Positions 37,134-46,431 of a stretch of DNA of 64,000 bases are shown one piece after another. The DNA comes from Verrucomicrobiota bacterium. GTDB lineage: Bacteria; Verrucomicrobiota; Verrucomicrobiia; Limisphaerales; JADJPG01. The stretch is taken from the NCBI GenBank assembly GCA_016713365.1, contig JADJPG010000013.1:84603-148602 (forward strand). The letters are read 5' to 3'. The position numbers and the translations under genes are program-made. The notes under the pieces are model-generated. The model was given only the letters and a program-made list of their open reading frames with translations. It had not been told where the DNA came from and did not search any database. Every line of letters starts with the position of its first letter. The first letter of the stretch is position 1.

Positions 37134-37664
37134 ATGAAGACAAAACTAATCCTCCCGACATTTCTCAAAGCCACGGTGCTGGGCGTCGCTCTCGCCACCC
37201 TCACCCCCACAGTCCGCGCGCAGTCCAACGTCACCGAACGCGTCGGCATCTACGATTCGCGCGCGGTCGCTGTGGCCTACGCTGGTTCGAGTTTCCAGCA
37301 GGCGAAGATGAGCGACCTCGCCCGGCAACAGAAGGAAGCGAAAGCAGCCGGCGACAAGAAGGCGATTGCTCGAATCGAAGCCGAAGGACGCGCGTGGCAG
37401 GCGCAGCTGCACCAGCAAGGCTTCAGCACGGCACCCGTGGACGATTTGCTGGCGCACATCTCGAACGAGCTTCCGAAGATCCGCACCGAGGCCGGCGTCA
37501 CCCAGCTCATCTCCAAGTGGAACAAACCCGAACTCCAGAAGCACGCGAGCGCTGAGAAGATCGACGTCACGATGAAACTCGTGGACGCATTTCATCCGAG
37601 CGAACGCCAGCGTCAGCACGCCATCGAGATTCAGAAGAAGAAGCCCGCGAAACTGGAGAAGTAA
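37134..37664 (+). CDS. Small secreted protein of unknown function, first gene of the rhombosortase operon
   Basis: This 176-residue protein has a signal peptide (MKTKLILPTFLKATVLGVAL, ending VRAQ). The mature part is helical and rich in A, E, K and Q (QQKEAKAAGDKKAIARIEAE), with no known domain. A GTG at 37110 is in frame but sits at the predicted transcription start, so the ATG at 37134 is preferred. The gene lies directly behind the sigma-54 promoter, 63 bp before the VIT-vWA gene. It may be an accessory factor of the surface protein (inference). Confidence 0.7.
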   Translation: MKTKLILPTFLKATVLGVALATLTPTVRAQSNVTERVGIYDSRAVAVAYAGSSFQQAKMSDLARQQKEAKAAGDKKAIARIEAEGRAWQAQLHQQGFSTAPVDDLLAHISNELPKIRTEAGVTQLISKWNKPELQKHASAEKIDVTMKLVDAFHPSERQRQHAIEIQKKKPAKLEK

Positions 37665-37727
37665 TCCACACACCACCCGCAGAACGCATTTCCTCCTCAC
37701 CGACTAAAACCTCGAAATCCAAAACCT

Positions 37728-39836
37728 ATGAAATCGCACCTCAACCGTTGCCTCGGCCTGCTGCTGGCCGCTGCGACGTTCGTTACCATCAACAGCAGTC
37801 CCAACACCGAAGCCGCCGGTTTGCTCATCGCAGACGGCGGACTCGGCGGCGTGCTCGAAATCAAGGAGCACGATGTGAAAGTTACCATCAACAACGGCGT
37901 GGCCGTAACCAAGGTCACGCAGATCTTCAAGAACACCGAACAGCGCCAGGTCGAAGCGCTCTACACGTTCCCGGTGCCGAAAGGGGCGTCGGTCGCGAAC
38001 TTCAGCATGTGGATCAACGGCAAGGAAATGGTCGGCGAAGTCGTCGAGAAACAGCGCGCCCGCGAGATCTACAATTCCTACAAGGCCGTGCGACGTGATC
38101 CTGGCCTGCTGGAGCAGGTCGATTATCGCACGTTCGAGATGCGCATCTTCCCCATCGCGGCGGGCGCGGATCAGAAGGTCGAGATCACCTACTATCAGGA
38201 ACTCGATTTCGACCATGACTGGGCGACCTACGTGTATCCGCTGGCCACCGCCACGCGGAAGGACGTGGACACGCGCACCACGGGCAAGTTCGCCTTCGCG
38301 CTCGACACGAAGTCGGCCGTGCCCATCGCCGCGCTCGAAAGCCCCAGTCATGGCAACGCCTTCGTCGTCGCGAAACATTCCGACGATTACTGGCAGGCGA
38401 GCCTCGAAACGCGCGGTGGCAGTCTCGCCCGCGACATTGTCATCGCCTACCACACGTCACGCCCACAGACAGGCATTGACCTCATCACCTCGAAGCAGAG
38501 CAACGAAGACGGATTCTTCTGCCTCACGCTGACCGCCGGCGAAGATCTCGCGAAGCTCGACGACGGCATGGACTACGTCTTCCTGCTCGATGTCTCCGGC
38601 AGCATGGCGGACGACGGCAAGCTGCTGCTCTCGAAGGACAGCATCGGCGCATTCATCAACGAGCTCGGCGATAAGGATCGTTTCGATGTCATGACCTTCA
38701 ACGTGCAGCCGTATCTCGCGTTCAACAAACTTCGCACCGCCGATGCACAGGCGCGTCAGGACGCCACCGCGTTCCTCGCGTCGCAACAAGCTCGCGGCGG
38801 CACCGTGCTCAATCCCGCGCTCACCACCGCCTACAAATACGCCGACGCCGATCGTCCGCTGAACGTCGTCATCCTCAGCGACGGCATGACCGAGGCGCAG
38901 GAACGCGCGACGTTGCTCCAACTCATCGGCCAGCGTCCGCGCAGCGCGAAGGTCTTCTGCATCGGCGTCGGCAACGACGTGAACAAACCGCTGCTCGAAC
39001 AACTCGCGCAGGACGCTGGCGGCCTCGCGGCGTTCATTTCGCATGGCGACAATTTCACCCGCCAGGCGCAGGCGTTCCGTCGCAAGCTCACCCGCCCGGC
39101 CGCGACCGATCTGCAACTCGATTTCGGCGGGCTGAAAGTTTACGACGTCGAGCCGCGCGTTCTGCCGAACCTCTATCACGGTTCGCCGATTCGTGTTTAC
39201 GGACGCTACGCCGGCGGCGGCGAGGCGCAGGTCGCGTTGCGCGGTAGTATCCGCGGCGTGGAGCTGAAGAAGTCCGCGAGGCTGGAGTTCCCGAAGCAGG
39301 ACGCGACAAATCCCGAGATCGATCGCATGTGGGCCTCGCATCGCATCGATGGCCTGCTCAAGCAGGCCGACCGCAGCGGCTCCCGCGCGAGCGTGACGGA
39401 TGAAGTCATCAAGCTCGGCGAAGGTTATTCCATCGTCACCGAATACACGTCGTTCCTCGTACTCGAGAACGACGGCGAGTACCAGCGCTGGAAGATCGAT
39501 CGCCGCAACGCCTCGCGCATGGAACGCGACCGCCGCGCGCACGACCAGACGCGCATCGACCTGGAAAAGATTCGCAACAAAGCCGTCGCCGGACTCGGCC
39601 CGCAGCAGGAGATCCAGCTCGCGTCGGCAAAACCGATGGTGCCTTCGAGCGTGAACGCTCCGGCGACACCTCGCCAGGCTCCGGCCAGCAATCCTTCGTC
39701 TGCGCCGAGCGCCGCGCCGCAGAACAAACAGAGCTTTGACCTGGGCTTGGGTGGTGGAGGCGGTTCCGGTCCCGTGGGCCCGTTGTTCGTCGGCGTGCTG
39801 CTCCTGCTGCGCCGCCTGCGCAACCAACGCGCCTGA
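37728..39836 (+). CDS. VIT/von Willebrand A domain surface protein with GlyGly-CTERM-like tail
   Basis: This 702-residue exported protein has a signal peptide (~1-30). The VIT domain (~35-170; VKVTINNGVAVTKVTQIFKN, MRIFPIAAGADQKVEITYYQ) is followed by a vWA domain (~280-450) with the MIDAS motif DVSGSM (~287), which binds metal and protein ligands. After a linker rich in P, A and S, the C-terminus reads GLGGGGGSGPVGPLFVGV, then a hydrophobic LLLLRRLRNQRA. This tripartite Gly-rich/hydrophobic/basic tail matches GlyGly-CTERM, the target of rhombosortase, whose gene comes next. The protein is probably cleaved and retained or released at the surface by that protease. Marine proteobacteria have a comparable VIT-vWA protein served by a dedicated sortase. 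Confidence 0.9.
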   Translation: MKSHLNRCLGLLLAAATFVTINSSPNTEAAGLLIADGGLGGVLEIKEHDVKVTINNGVAVTKVTQIFKNTEQRQVEALYTFPVPKGASVANFSMWINGKEMVGEVVEKQRAREIYNSYKAVRRDPGLLEQVDYRTFEMRIFPIAAGADQKVEITYYQELDFDHDWATYVYPLATATRKDVDTRTTGKFAFALDTKSAVPIAALESPSHGNAFVVAKHSDDYWQASLETRGGSLARDIVIAYHTSRPQTGIDLITSKQSNEDGFFCLTLTAGEDLAKLDDGMDYVFLLDVSGSMADDGKLLLSKDSIGAFINELGDKDRFDVMTFNVQPYLAFNKLRTADAQARQDATAFLASQQARGGTVLNPALTTAYKYADADRPLNVVILSDGMTEAQERATLLQLIGQRPRSAKVFCIGVGNDVNKPLLEQLAQDAGGLAAFISHGDNFTRQAQAFRRKLTRPAATDLQLDFGGLKVYDVEPRVLPNLYHGSPIRVYGRYAGGGEAQVALRGSIRGVELKKSARLEFPKQDATNPEIDRMWASHRIDGLLKQADRSGSRASVTDEVIKLGEGYSIVTEYTSFLVLENDGEYQRWKIDRRNASRMERDRRAHDQTRIDLEKIRNKAVAGLGPQQEIQLASAKPMVPSSVNAPATPRQAPASNPSSAPSAAPQNKQSFDLGLGGGGGSGPVGPLFVGVLLLLRRLRNQRA

Positions 39837-39849
39837 CCGGAAACAAACC

Positions 39850-39883
39850 AGCGGGATGGCGGAGTGAACGCCGCCATCCCGCT
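39850..39883 (+). terminator. Strong hairpin between the VIT-vWA and rhombosortase genes
   Basis: A perfect 13-bp stem AGCGGGATGGCGG/CCGCCATCCCGCT with an 8-nt loop lies 14 bp after the vWA stop codon. It is followed by GAACCATTTCTC, so the U tract is poor. It may partly terminate transcription or protect the upstream mRNA, giving more substrate than protease. Confidence 0.6.
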
Positions 39884-39924
39884 GAACCATTTCTCAGAGC
39901 CACAACAAAGCACTGGAGCCACAG

Positions 39925-40758
39925 ATGAAACAAGGATTGAACACCGACCAAAGCATCGTCCCGTCGTCGCTGAGTCCGGAACTCGCCGAGCTCGATCTGT
40001 CGCTCCGCCATCAACTCTGGCGCTGTGAACTCGCCGTGCTCGGTGCGATCCTCGTCGCGTTGAACCTTCCGCTGTTCGCCGGCGAATTCTCGACCCGTTT
40101 CATTTACCACCCTGCCCCGCTCGCCGCTGGAGAATGGTGGCGCTTGTTCACTCACCCATTCGTTCACGTCTCGCCCTATCATCTCGCACTTGATGCCGCC
40201 GCGTTCTTCCTCGCCTACGTCGAGCTGAAGCGTGGCACCTTCGCTCGCGATCGCTTCCTCTGGCGCGCATCGGCTGGCGGCGGATTGATGGCCGCGCTCG
40301 CAGCGTCGCCAGTGATTTCAACCCACGGACTCTGCGGCCTCTCAGGAATCGCCCACGGTCTGACCGCCGTGGTGAGTCTTGAAATCCTTCGCCGCGCCAC
40401 TGACCGCATCTCCGCATGGACTGCCGCGCTCTGTTTCGTCGGCGTGGTCGGGAAGAGCGTTCTCGAAGCCGCGACCGGTAACGTGATGTTCGCCTCCTGG
40501 CATCTCGGCTCGCTCGGAACACCCATCGCAGCATGTCACGCAGGTGGAATCCTCGGCGCACTCGTCACATGGATGCTTCTTCGCGATCCGAAACTCGATC
40601 GGCCCAGCGACGCCCAGGCTTCGATCGTTCGGGAATCCGCCAGATTTCGTCTGACAACCCCGCAGCCCTTTGCTGGAATGGCGTTCCAAAGCTATGCCAA
40701 CTCCTCAATCGCCACTGCGCGTCGCGTCGGTCCAGATGGAAAGCCTGCCGGCGGATAA
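39925..40758 (+). CDS. rrtA: Rhombosortase (rhomboid-family intramembrane serine protease)
   Basis: This 277-residue membrane protease has about six spans between ~35 and 220. WWRLFTHPFVHVSPYHLALD (71-90) is the loop-1 region of rhomboids. GLCGLSGIAHG (135-145) carries the catalytic Ser140, and CHAGGILGA (204-212) carries the catalytic His205. The short size and these two motifs fit rhombosortase, which cuts GlyGly-CTERM tails, rather than a housekeeping rhomboid. The partner VIT-vWA gene just upstream has such a tail. The C-terminal ~45 residues are not conserved and overlap the next gene by 65 bp. It starts at the ATG at 39925. Confidence 0.8.
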   Translation: MKQGLNTDQSIVPSSLSPELAELDLSLRHQLWRCELAVLGAILVALNLPLFAGEFSTRFIYHPAPLAAGEWWRLFTHPFVHVSPYHLALDAAAFFLAYVELKRGTFARDRFLWRASAGGGLMAALAASPVISTHGLCGLSGIAHGLTAVVSLEILRRATDRISAWTAALCFVGVVGKSVLEAATGNVMFASWHLGSLGTPIAACHAGGILGALVTWMLLRDPKLDRPSDAQASIVRESARFRLTTPQPFAGMAFQSYANSSIATARRVGPDGKPAGG

Positions 40759-41662
40759 AGCCGCGAACCTGCGCACGATCGAAGGTTTCGTCGAACAAGC
40801 CGCTGCGCAAGGTGCCCGGCTCGTGTTGTTCCCGGAATGTTGCATCACCGGATACTGGTTCATGCGCAATCTCAGCGTCGCGCAACTGGCAGAGCTGGCC
40901 GAGCCGATTCCTGACGGACCCAGCACGCAGCGCGTCATCGAACTGGCGCGGCGGCACAACATCACGGTGGGCGCCGGTCTGGTGGAAACTGGTCCGGACG
41001 GAACCTTCTTCAATTCCTACGTCGTCGCTTTCCCCGATGGCTCCTGGCATTGCCACCGGAAGATTCATTCGTTCGAGCACGCGGCGATGCGCAGCGGATC
41101 GGAGTACACGGTCTTCGATCTGCCGGAAGGCTGGCGAGTTGGCGTGCTGATTTGCTACGACTGCAATCTCATCGAGAACGTGCGCCTGACCGCCCTGCGC
41201 GGCGCGGAGATCTTGCTGGCGCCGCATCAGACCGGTGCCGTGCGCAGCCGCAATCCCAACCTGATGGGGCTGATCGACCGGCGTCTCTGGGACAATCGAA
41301 AGGCCGACCCCGAAGCCATCGAGCGCGAATTCCGCAGCGACAAGGGACGCGGCTGGCTGATGCGCTGGCTGCCGAGTCGCGCCCACGACAACGGGCTCTT
41401 TCTCATTTTCAGCAACGGCGTCGGTGTCGATGACGACGAGATCCGGACCGGCAACGCGATGATTCTCGACCCGTATGGCCGCATCCTCGCCGAAACGTGG
41501 AGGGCCGAAGATGCGATGGTGATGGCCGACCTCGACCATCGTCTGCTGGCCGACGCCACGGGCCGAAACTGGATTCGTGCGCGGCGGCCTGAACTGTACG
41601 GCCCGATGACCGTGCCGACCGGAAACGAGTGCGACACACGCAAGCTGAAGTTCGAGGAGTGA
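40694..41662 (+). CDS. Carbon-nitrogen hydrolase (nitrilase superfamily)
   Basis: This 322-residue cytosolic amidase- or nitrilase-type enzyme cleaves a C-N bond. The catalytic Glu48 (LFPECCITGYW), Lys123 (CHRKIHSFEH) and Cys154 (GVLICYDCNL) are all in place. GNAMILDPYGRILAE and the C-terminal RRPELYG are typical. The substrate, an amide or a carbamoyl compound, is unknown. The ATG at 40694 is preferred over an in-frame codon at 40670. The gene overlaps the end of the rhombosortase frame by 65 bp, so it is probably read from the same transcript, though its function appears unrelated. Confidence 0.92.
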   Translation: MPTPQSPLRVASVQMESLPADKAANLRTIEGFVEQAAAQGARLVLFPECCITGYWFMRNLSVAQLAELAEPIPDGPSTQRVIELARRHNITVGAGLVETGPDGTFFNSYVVAFPDGSWHCHRKIHSFEHAAMRSGSEYTVFDLPEGWRVGVLICYDCNLIENVRLTALRGAEILLAPHQTGAVRSRNPNLMGLIDRRLWDNRKADPEAIEREFRSDKGRGWLMRWLPSRAHDNGLFLIFSNGVGVDDDEIRTGNAMILDPYGRILAETWRAEDAMVMADLDHRLLADATGRNWIRARRPELYGPMTVPTGNECDTRKLKFEE

Positions 41663-41817
41663 AGGAGGTCGTCTGGCGGCGGCGCCCCAAACGGCAGCCG
41701 AAGTCTTTCCCATCAGGACGACCGACTCGCAGTTGTTACACGAAAAGTTTGCGTGGTATCGGCCTACTATTCGTCTGACAAGCCAGCGTCCCTGTGGTGG
41801 GATGATGTCTCACAGCC

Positions 41818-44800
41818 ATGATTTGCACGAACCGCTCCGGCGCCAGCCGCCTTGTCGCCCTTCTCGCCTTGCTGCTCGCGGGGTTCCATGCCCCAGCAGC
41901 CGAGCGCTCGGCGACGATTGATTTCGGTCGGGATATCCGGCCCATTCTCTCGGACAACTGCTTTACCTGCCACGGGCCGGACAAGGACCAGCGCAAGGCC
42001 GGGTTGCGGCTCGACACGAAGGAGGACGCCTTCAAGAAATTCGATTCGGGCGATTACGCCATCGTTCCCGGCAAGCCCGACCAAAGTCGTGTGCTGGCGG
42101 TCGTCACACTGCCGCCGGACGACGACGATCACATGCCGCCGACGAAGACGGGCAAGAAGCTCTCGGCTGCACAGGTGGATCTGTTGCGACGCTGGATCGC
42201 GCAGGGCGCGAAGTGGGCGGAGCATTGGTCCTACGTCGCGCCGGAACGTCCCGCCGTTCCCGTCGTGAAGAATAAGAAGTGGGCGCGCAACGATGTGGAC
42301 CGTTTCATTCTCGCCGCGCTCGAGAAAAGCGGGCTCAAACCGAACGCGGAAGCTGATCGTTACACGCTCATTCGCCGCCTCTCGCTCGATCTCATCGGGC
42401 TGCCACCGACGGTGCAGGAAGTCGACGACTTCATCGCGGACAATAGCTCGAAAGCCTACGAGAAGGTCGTCGAGCGGTTGCTCGCGTCGCCGCACTTTGG
42501 CGAACGCCTTGCGCTCGCGTGGCTGGATCAGGCGCGTTACGCGGACACCAGCGGGTATCACTTCGACGGCTTTCGCCAGATGCATCTGTGGCGCGACTGG
42601 GTGATCAAGGCGTTCAACGACAACAAGCCGTTCGATCAATTCACCGTTGAGCAGCTCGCCGGCGATTTGCTCCCGGACGCGACCATCGATCAGAAGATCG
42701 CCTCCGGTTTTCACCGCAACGTGATGACCAACGACGAGGGCGGCGCGGACCCGGACGAGTATCTCGCCAAGTACGTCGTGGACCGCGTGAACACCACTGC
42801 GCAAGTCTGGCTCGGCACGACGGTCGGCTGCGCGGAATGCCACGACCACAAGTACGACCCCATTTCCACGAAGGAGTTCTACCAGTTCTACGCGTTCTTC
42901 CACAGCGTGCCGGAGAAAGGTCTCGACGGCACGCGAGTGCGGAATCCCGCGCCGGTGCTTAAGGTGCCGTCGCCCGATCAAGGTTCGCGATTGATTCGTT
43001 TGCTCGACCTCATTCCCAAGGCTGAAAAAACACTCGCCGACCGCGAAGGCGAACTGCCGAAGGAACAGGAAGCGTGGGAGAAGGAACTTCAGAAGCAGGA
43101 GATCCCGGAACCCAAGATCGACGGACTCGTGAAAGCCTTCGCATTCGACGAAGCCAGCGGCGCTGCGACCAATCGCGTCCCCGGCAAGATCGGTCAGGCG
43201 CTGTCATTGCGCGGCGGGACGAATGAGTTCCTCGATCTCGGCCAGGCGGTGTCATTCGACAATACGAACGCCTTCAGCTACGGCGCGTGGGTGAAGCTCC
43301 ACGGCAAGACCGGCGCGGTGCTTAGCAAGATGGAGGAAGGCCCGGGCTATCGCGGCTTCGATTTGCTCCTCAACGACGCGAAGGCCGAGGTGCATCTCGT
43401 GAACAAATTTCCCGACAACGCGATCAAGGTTGTGACCAAGGACGCGCTGCCGACCAACGCGTGGCTGCACCTCATGGTCACCTACGACGGCTCGAACAAA
43501 GCCGGCGGCCTGCGCATCTTCGTCGATGGCAAGAGTCGTCCGCTCGACACGCCGACGGACAAACTTTCCGCCAGCATTCACACCGACGCGCCGTTGCTCA
43601 TCGGCGCGCGCATCAAGGCGTTTCCGTTCAACGGCCTGATCGACGACGTGCGCTTCTACAATCGCCGGCTGAAGACCGAGGAAGTCGCGAAGCTTGCCTC
43701 GCACGCGAACCTGTTGCTCGCAAAGATTCCGGCGGACAAACGCGACGACGAACAGAAGTCGGTGCTCAAGGATTACTTCCGGAGGAACGCCGCCACGAAC
43801 TTCATCGCGGCACAGGAACGCCTCGCGAAACTGCGCAAGGACAAGGACGATCTGATGGAGGCGATCCCCGACACGATGGTGATGGATGAGCTGGAGAAGC
43901 CGCGCGACACGTTCATCTTCGTGCGCGGAAATTTTCAGAGCAAAGGCGAGAAGGTCACCGCCGGCACACCCGCCGTCTGGCCGCCCTTGCCAACGAACCA
44001 GCCAACGAACCGCCTCGCACTTGCGCGCTGGCTTGTCACCACCAACCAACCACTCACCGCGCGCGTCACGGTGAACCGTTACTGGGGCATGCTCTTCGGT
44101 ACCGGCCTCGTGAAGACCGCGAACGACTTCGGTTCACAAGGTGAACGCCCGAGTCATCCCGAGCTGCTCGACTGGCTGGCGAGCGAGTTTATGCAAGGGA
44201 ACGCGAACGACAGCTCCGAGCCGAAGCCGCACGCGTGGGACGTGAAACATCTTCTCCGCCTGCTCGTCACCAGCGCGACGTATCGCCAGTCGGCGGTCGT
44301 CACCAAGGAGAAGCTGGAACGCGATCCTTACAATCGCCTGCTCACGCGCGGACCACGGGTGCGGCTCGACGCCGAGCTCGTCCGCGACAACGCGCTCGCG
44401 ATCAGCGGCCTGCTCAATGCGAAGATCGGCGGCCCGAGCGTGAAGCCGTATCAGCCGCCGGGCATCTGGGACGGCACCGATCACAAATACGAGCAGAGCA
44501 AGGGAGCGGATCTCTATCGTCGTGGCATGTATGTCTTCTGGAAACGCGCGGCACATTACCCGAGCTTCCAGACTTTCGACGCGCCGAGCCGCGAGACTTG
44601 CACGGTGCAACGCCCGCGCACCAGTACGCCGCTCCAATCGCTCGTGGTGATGAACGACCCGGTTTACGTCGAAGCCGCGCGTGCGTTCGCGACACGCATT
44701 CTGCAACAGCGCGGCCTCAGTCTCGAGGAACAGCTCGCGTTCGCGTTCCGCGTCGCGCTGGCGCGTCCGCCGGAAAAGAAGGAGCTCGCCGTACTGGAGA

Positions 44801-44970
44801 AGACCTATCGCGAACAGAAGGCGAACTTTGCGCAGGACAAGAAGGCCGCGGAGGACTTGCTCACCGTCGGCGAATCGTCACGCCCGAAGGACATCGATGC
44901 CGTCGAACTCGCTGCGATGACCGGTGTCGCCAATGTCCTGCTCAATCTGAACGAAACCATTACTCGCTGA
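41818..44970 (+). CDS. PSCyt1-DUF1549-LamG-DUF1553 cytochrome protein
   Basis: This 1050-residue exported protein is of the Planctomycete/Verrucomicrobia cytochrome type. After a signal peptide (~10-29), DIRPILSDNCFTCHG holds the haem-binding CxxCH (48-52, PSCyt1). DUF1549 (PSCyt2, ~155-360) includes a second CxxCH in GCAECHDHKYDP (~341). A laminin-G/concanavalin-like domain (~437-640) follows, and then DUF1553 (PSD1, ~720-1000) with NRYWGMLFGTGLVKT and ARPRTSTPLQ-like sequence. The LamG insert suggests a carbohydrate-binding role. It is followed after 5 bp by a DUF1501 gene. Exact chemistry is unknown; these pairs occur with polysaccharide and sulfatase genes. Confidence 0.93.
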   Translation: MICTNRSGASRLVALLALLLAGFHAPAAERSATIDFGRDIRPILSDNCFTCHGPDKDQRKAGLRLDTKEDAFKKFDSGDYAIVPGKPDQSRVLAVVTLPPDDDDHMPPTKTGKKLSAAQVDLLRRWIAQGAKWAEHWSYVAPERPAVPVVKNKKWARNDVDRFILAALEKSGLKPNAEADRYTLIRRLSLDLIGLPPTVQEVDDFIADNSSKAYEKVVERLLASPHFGERLALAWLDQARYADTSGYHFDGFRQMHLWRDWVIKAFNDNKPFDQFTVEQLAGDLLPDATIDQKIASGFHRNVMTNDEGGADPDEYLAKYVVDRVNTTAQVWLGTTVGCAECHDHKYDPISTKEFYQFYAFFHSVPEKGLDGTRVRNPAPVLKVPSPDQGSRLIRLLDLIPKAEKTLADREGELPKEQEAWEKELQKQEIPEPKIDGLVKAFAFDEASGAATNRVPGKIGQALSLRGGTNEFLDLGQAVSFDNTNAFSYGAWVKLHGKTGAVLSKMEEGPGYRGFDLLLNDAKAEVHLVNKFPDNAIKVVTKDALPTNAWLHLMVTYDGSNKAGGLRIFVDGKSRPLDTPTDKLSASIHTDAPLLIGARIKAFPFNGLIDDVRFYNRRLKTEEVAKLASHANLLLAKIPADKRDDEQKSVLKDYFRRNAATNFIAAQERLAKLRKDKDDLMEAIPDTMVMDELEKPRDTFIFVRGNFQSKGEKVTAGTPAVWPPLPTNQPTNRLALARWLVTTNQPLTARVTVNRYWGMLFGTGLVKTANDFGSQGERPSHPELLDWLASEFMQGNANDSSEPKPHAWDVKHLLRLLVTSATYRQSAVVTKEKLERDPYNRLLTRGPRVRLDAELVRDNALAISGLLNAKIGGPSVKPYQPPGIWDGTDHKYEQSKGADLYRRGMYVFWKRAAHYPSFQTFDAPSRETCTVQRPRTSTPLQSLVVMNDPVYVEAARAFATRILQQRGLSLEEQLAFAFRVALARPPEKKELAVLEKTYREQKANFAQDKKAAEDLLTVGESSRPKDIDAVELAAMTGVANVLLNLNETITR

Positions 44971-44975
44971 ATCTC

Positions 44976-46424
44976 ATGAACTGGATCGAAGACTTGAACA
45001 CTCTCGCGTCGCGCCGCGCGTTCTTGGCGCGCAGTTCCACCGGGCTCGGTGCGCTCGCGCTCGGCTCGTTGTTGAACGGGAAACTCAGCGCCGCCGAAAC
45101 GAAACCGTCTGCGAAAACTTCCGGTGTGATCAAGACACTGCACTTCGCGCCGAAGGCGAAGCGGGTGATCTACCTCTTCATGTCCGGCGCGCCGTCGCAC
45201 ATCGATTTGTTCGACCCAAAGCCGAAGCTGAAAGAGCTGACGAACACCGAACTGCCGGCGTCCGTGCGCAAGGGCCAGCGCATCACCGGAATGACGAGCG
45301 GTCAGAAACAGTTGCTCTGCGTCGGGTCGCCGTTCGAGTTCAAGCGCCACGGCAAGTGCGGCATGGAGCTCAGCGAACTGCTGCCGAACATCGGCAAGAT
45401 CGCGGACGACATTTGCCTCATCCGCTCGATGCACACCGAGCCGATCAATCACGATCCCGCCGTCACGTTCTTCGCCACCGGCAATCAGCAACCGGGTCGG
45501 CCCGTAATGGGTTCGTGGATCACCTACGGCCTCGGCAGCGAGAATGCGAACCTGCCCGGCTACATCGTTCTCCTCAGCGGCAGCGGCGGTCAGCCGTTGC
45601 AAGCGCGTTACTGGGGCAACGGCTTTTTGCCCGGCGATTATCAAGGCGTGCAGTTCCGCGGCGCGGGCGATGCGGTCCTGTATCTCTCAAACCCGAAGGG
45701 CGTTTCCAGCAAGACGCGGCGTCAGCTCATCGATTCGATGCAGGAGCTGAACCGACGTCAGCTCGGCGTCATCGGCGATCCGGACATCGCAACGCACATC
45801 GAGAACTACGAGCTCGCGTATCGCATGCAGACAAGTGTGCCGGACTTGATGGACATCTCCAAGGAATCGAAGGCTACGCTCGAAGCCTACGGCGCGGAAC
45901 CGGGCAAGGCGTCCTTCGCAAATAACTGCCTGCTCGCGCGCCGGCTCGCGGAACGCGGCGTGCGCTTCATCCAGCTTTGCCATCGCGACTGGGATCACCA
46001 CGGCGATTTGCCCAAGGGCATCCGCACACAAGCGAAGAACACCGACCAGGCCAGCGCTGCGCTCGTCGCGGATCTCAAGCAACGCGGCTTGCTCGATGAC
46101 ACGCTCGTGATCTGGGGCGGTGAATTCGGGCGCACGTCTTACAGCCAGGGTGAAATCAAGAAAGACAGTTTCGGTCGCGACCATCATCCGCGCTGCTTCT
46201 CACTGTGGATGGCCGGCGGCGGCATCAAGCCCGGCATCACCTACGGTGCGACCGACGACTTCGCCTACAACATCACCGAGAACCCCGTCCACGTGCACGA
46301 CTTCCACGCCACGATGATGCACCTGCTCGGCATCGAGCACACGAAGCTGACGTATCGCTTCGAAGGCCGCGACTACCGTCTCACGGACATCGCTGGCGAA
46401 CTGGTGAAGGGAATCCTCGCATGA
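44976..46424 (+). CDS. DUF1501 Tat-exported protein (sulfatase-fold)
   Basis: This 482-residue protein has a twin-arginine-like leader (SRRAFLARSSTGLGALALGS). The DUF1501 body (KAKRVIYLFMSGAPSHIDLFDPK, MELSELLPNIGKIADDICLIRS, WDHHGDLP, VIWGGEFGRT, RDHHPRCFSLWMAGGGIKPG) resembles the alkaline phosphatase/sulfatase fold. The long open frame extends upstream to 44235, but the ATG at 44976, 5 bp after the upstream stop, begins the leader. The partner is the upstream DUF1549/DUF1553 protein. Function is not known biochemically. Confidence 0.93.
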   Translation: MNWIEDLNTLASRRAFLARSSTGLGALALGSLLNGKLSAAETKPSAKTSGVIKTLHFAPKAKRVIYLFMSGAPSHIDLFDPKPKLKELTNTELPASVRKGQRITGMTSGQKQLLCVGSPFEFKRHGKCGMELSELLPNIGKIADDICLIRSMHTEPINHDPAVTFFATGNQQPGRPVMGSWITYGLGSENANLPGYIVLLSGSGGQPLQARYWGNGFLPGDYQGVQFRGAGDAVLYLSNPKGVSSKTRRQLIDSMQELNRRQLGVIGDPDIATHIENYELAYRMQTSVPDLMDISKESKATLEAYGAEPGKASFANNCLLARRLAERGVRFIQLCHRDWDHHGDLPKGIRTQAKNTDQASAALVADLKQRGLLDDTLVIWGGEFGRTSYSQGEIKKDSFGRDHHPRCFSLWMAGGGIKPGITYGATDDFAYNITENPVHVHDFHATMMHLLGIEHTKLTYRFEGRDYRLTDIAGELVKGILA

Positions 46425-46431
46425 CACGCGC

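Noticed and set aside
39925..40758. Housekeeping rhomboid protease
   Set aside because: Not excluded, but the short core, GLSG/CHAGG motifs and the adjacent GlyGly-CTERM substrate favour rhombosortase.
41667..41723. GGTCGTC/GACGACC inverted repeat after the carbon-nitrogen hydrolase gene
   Set aside because: The arms are only 7 bp and the loop is ~43 nt; too weak to call a terminator.
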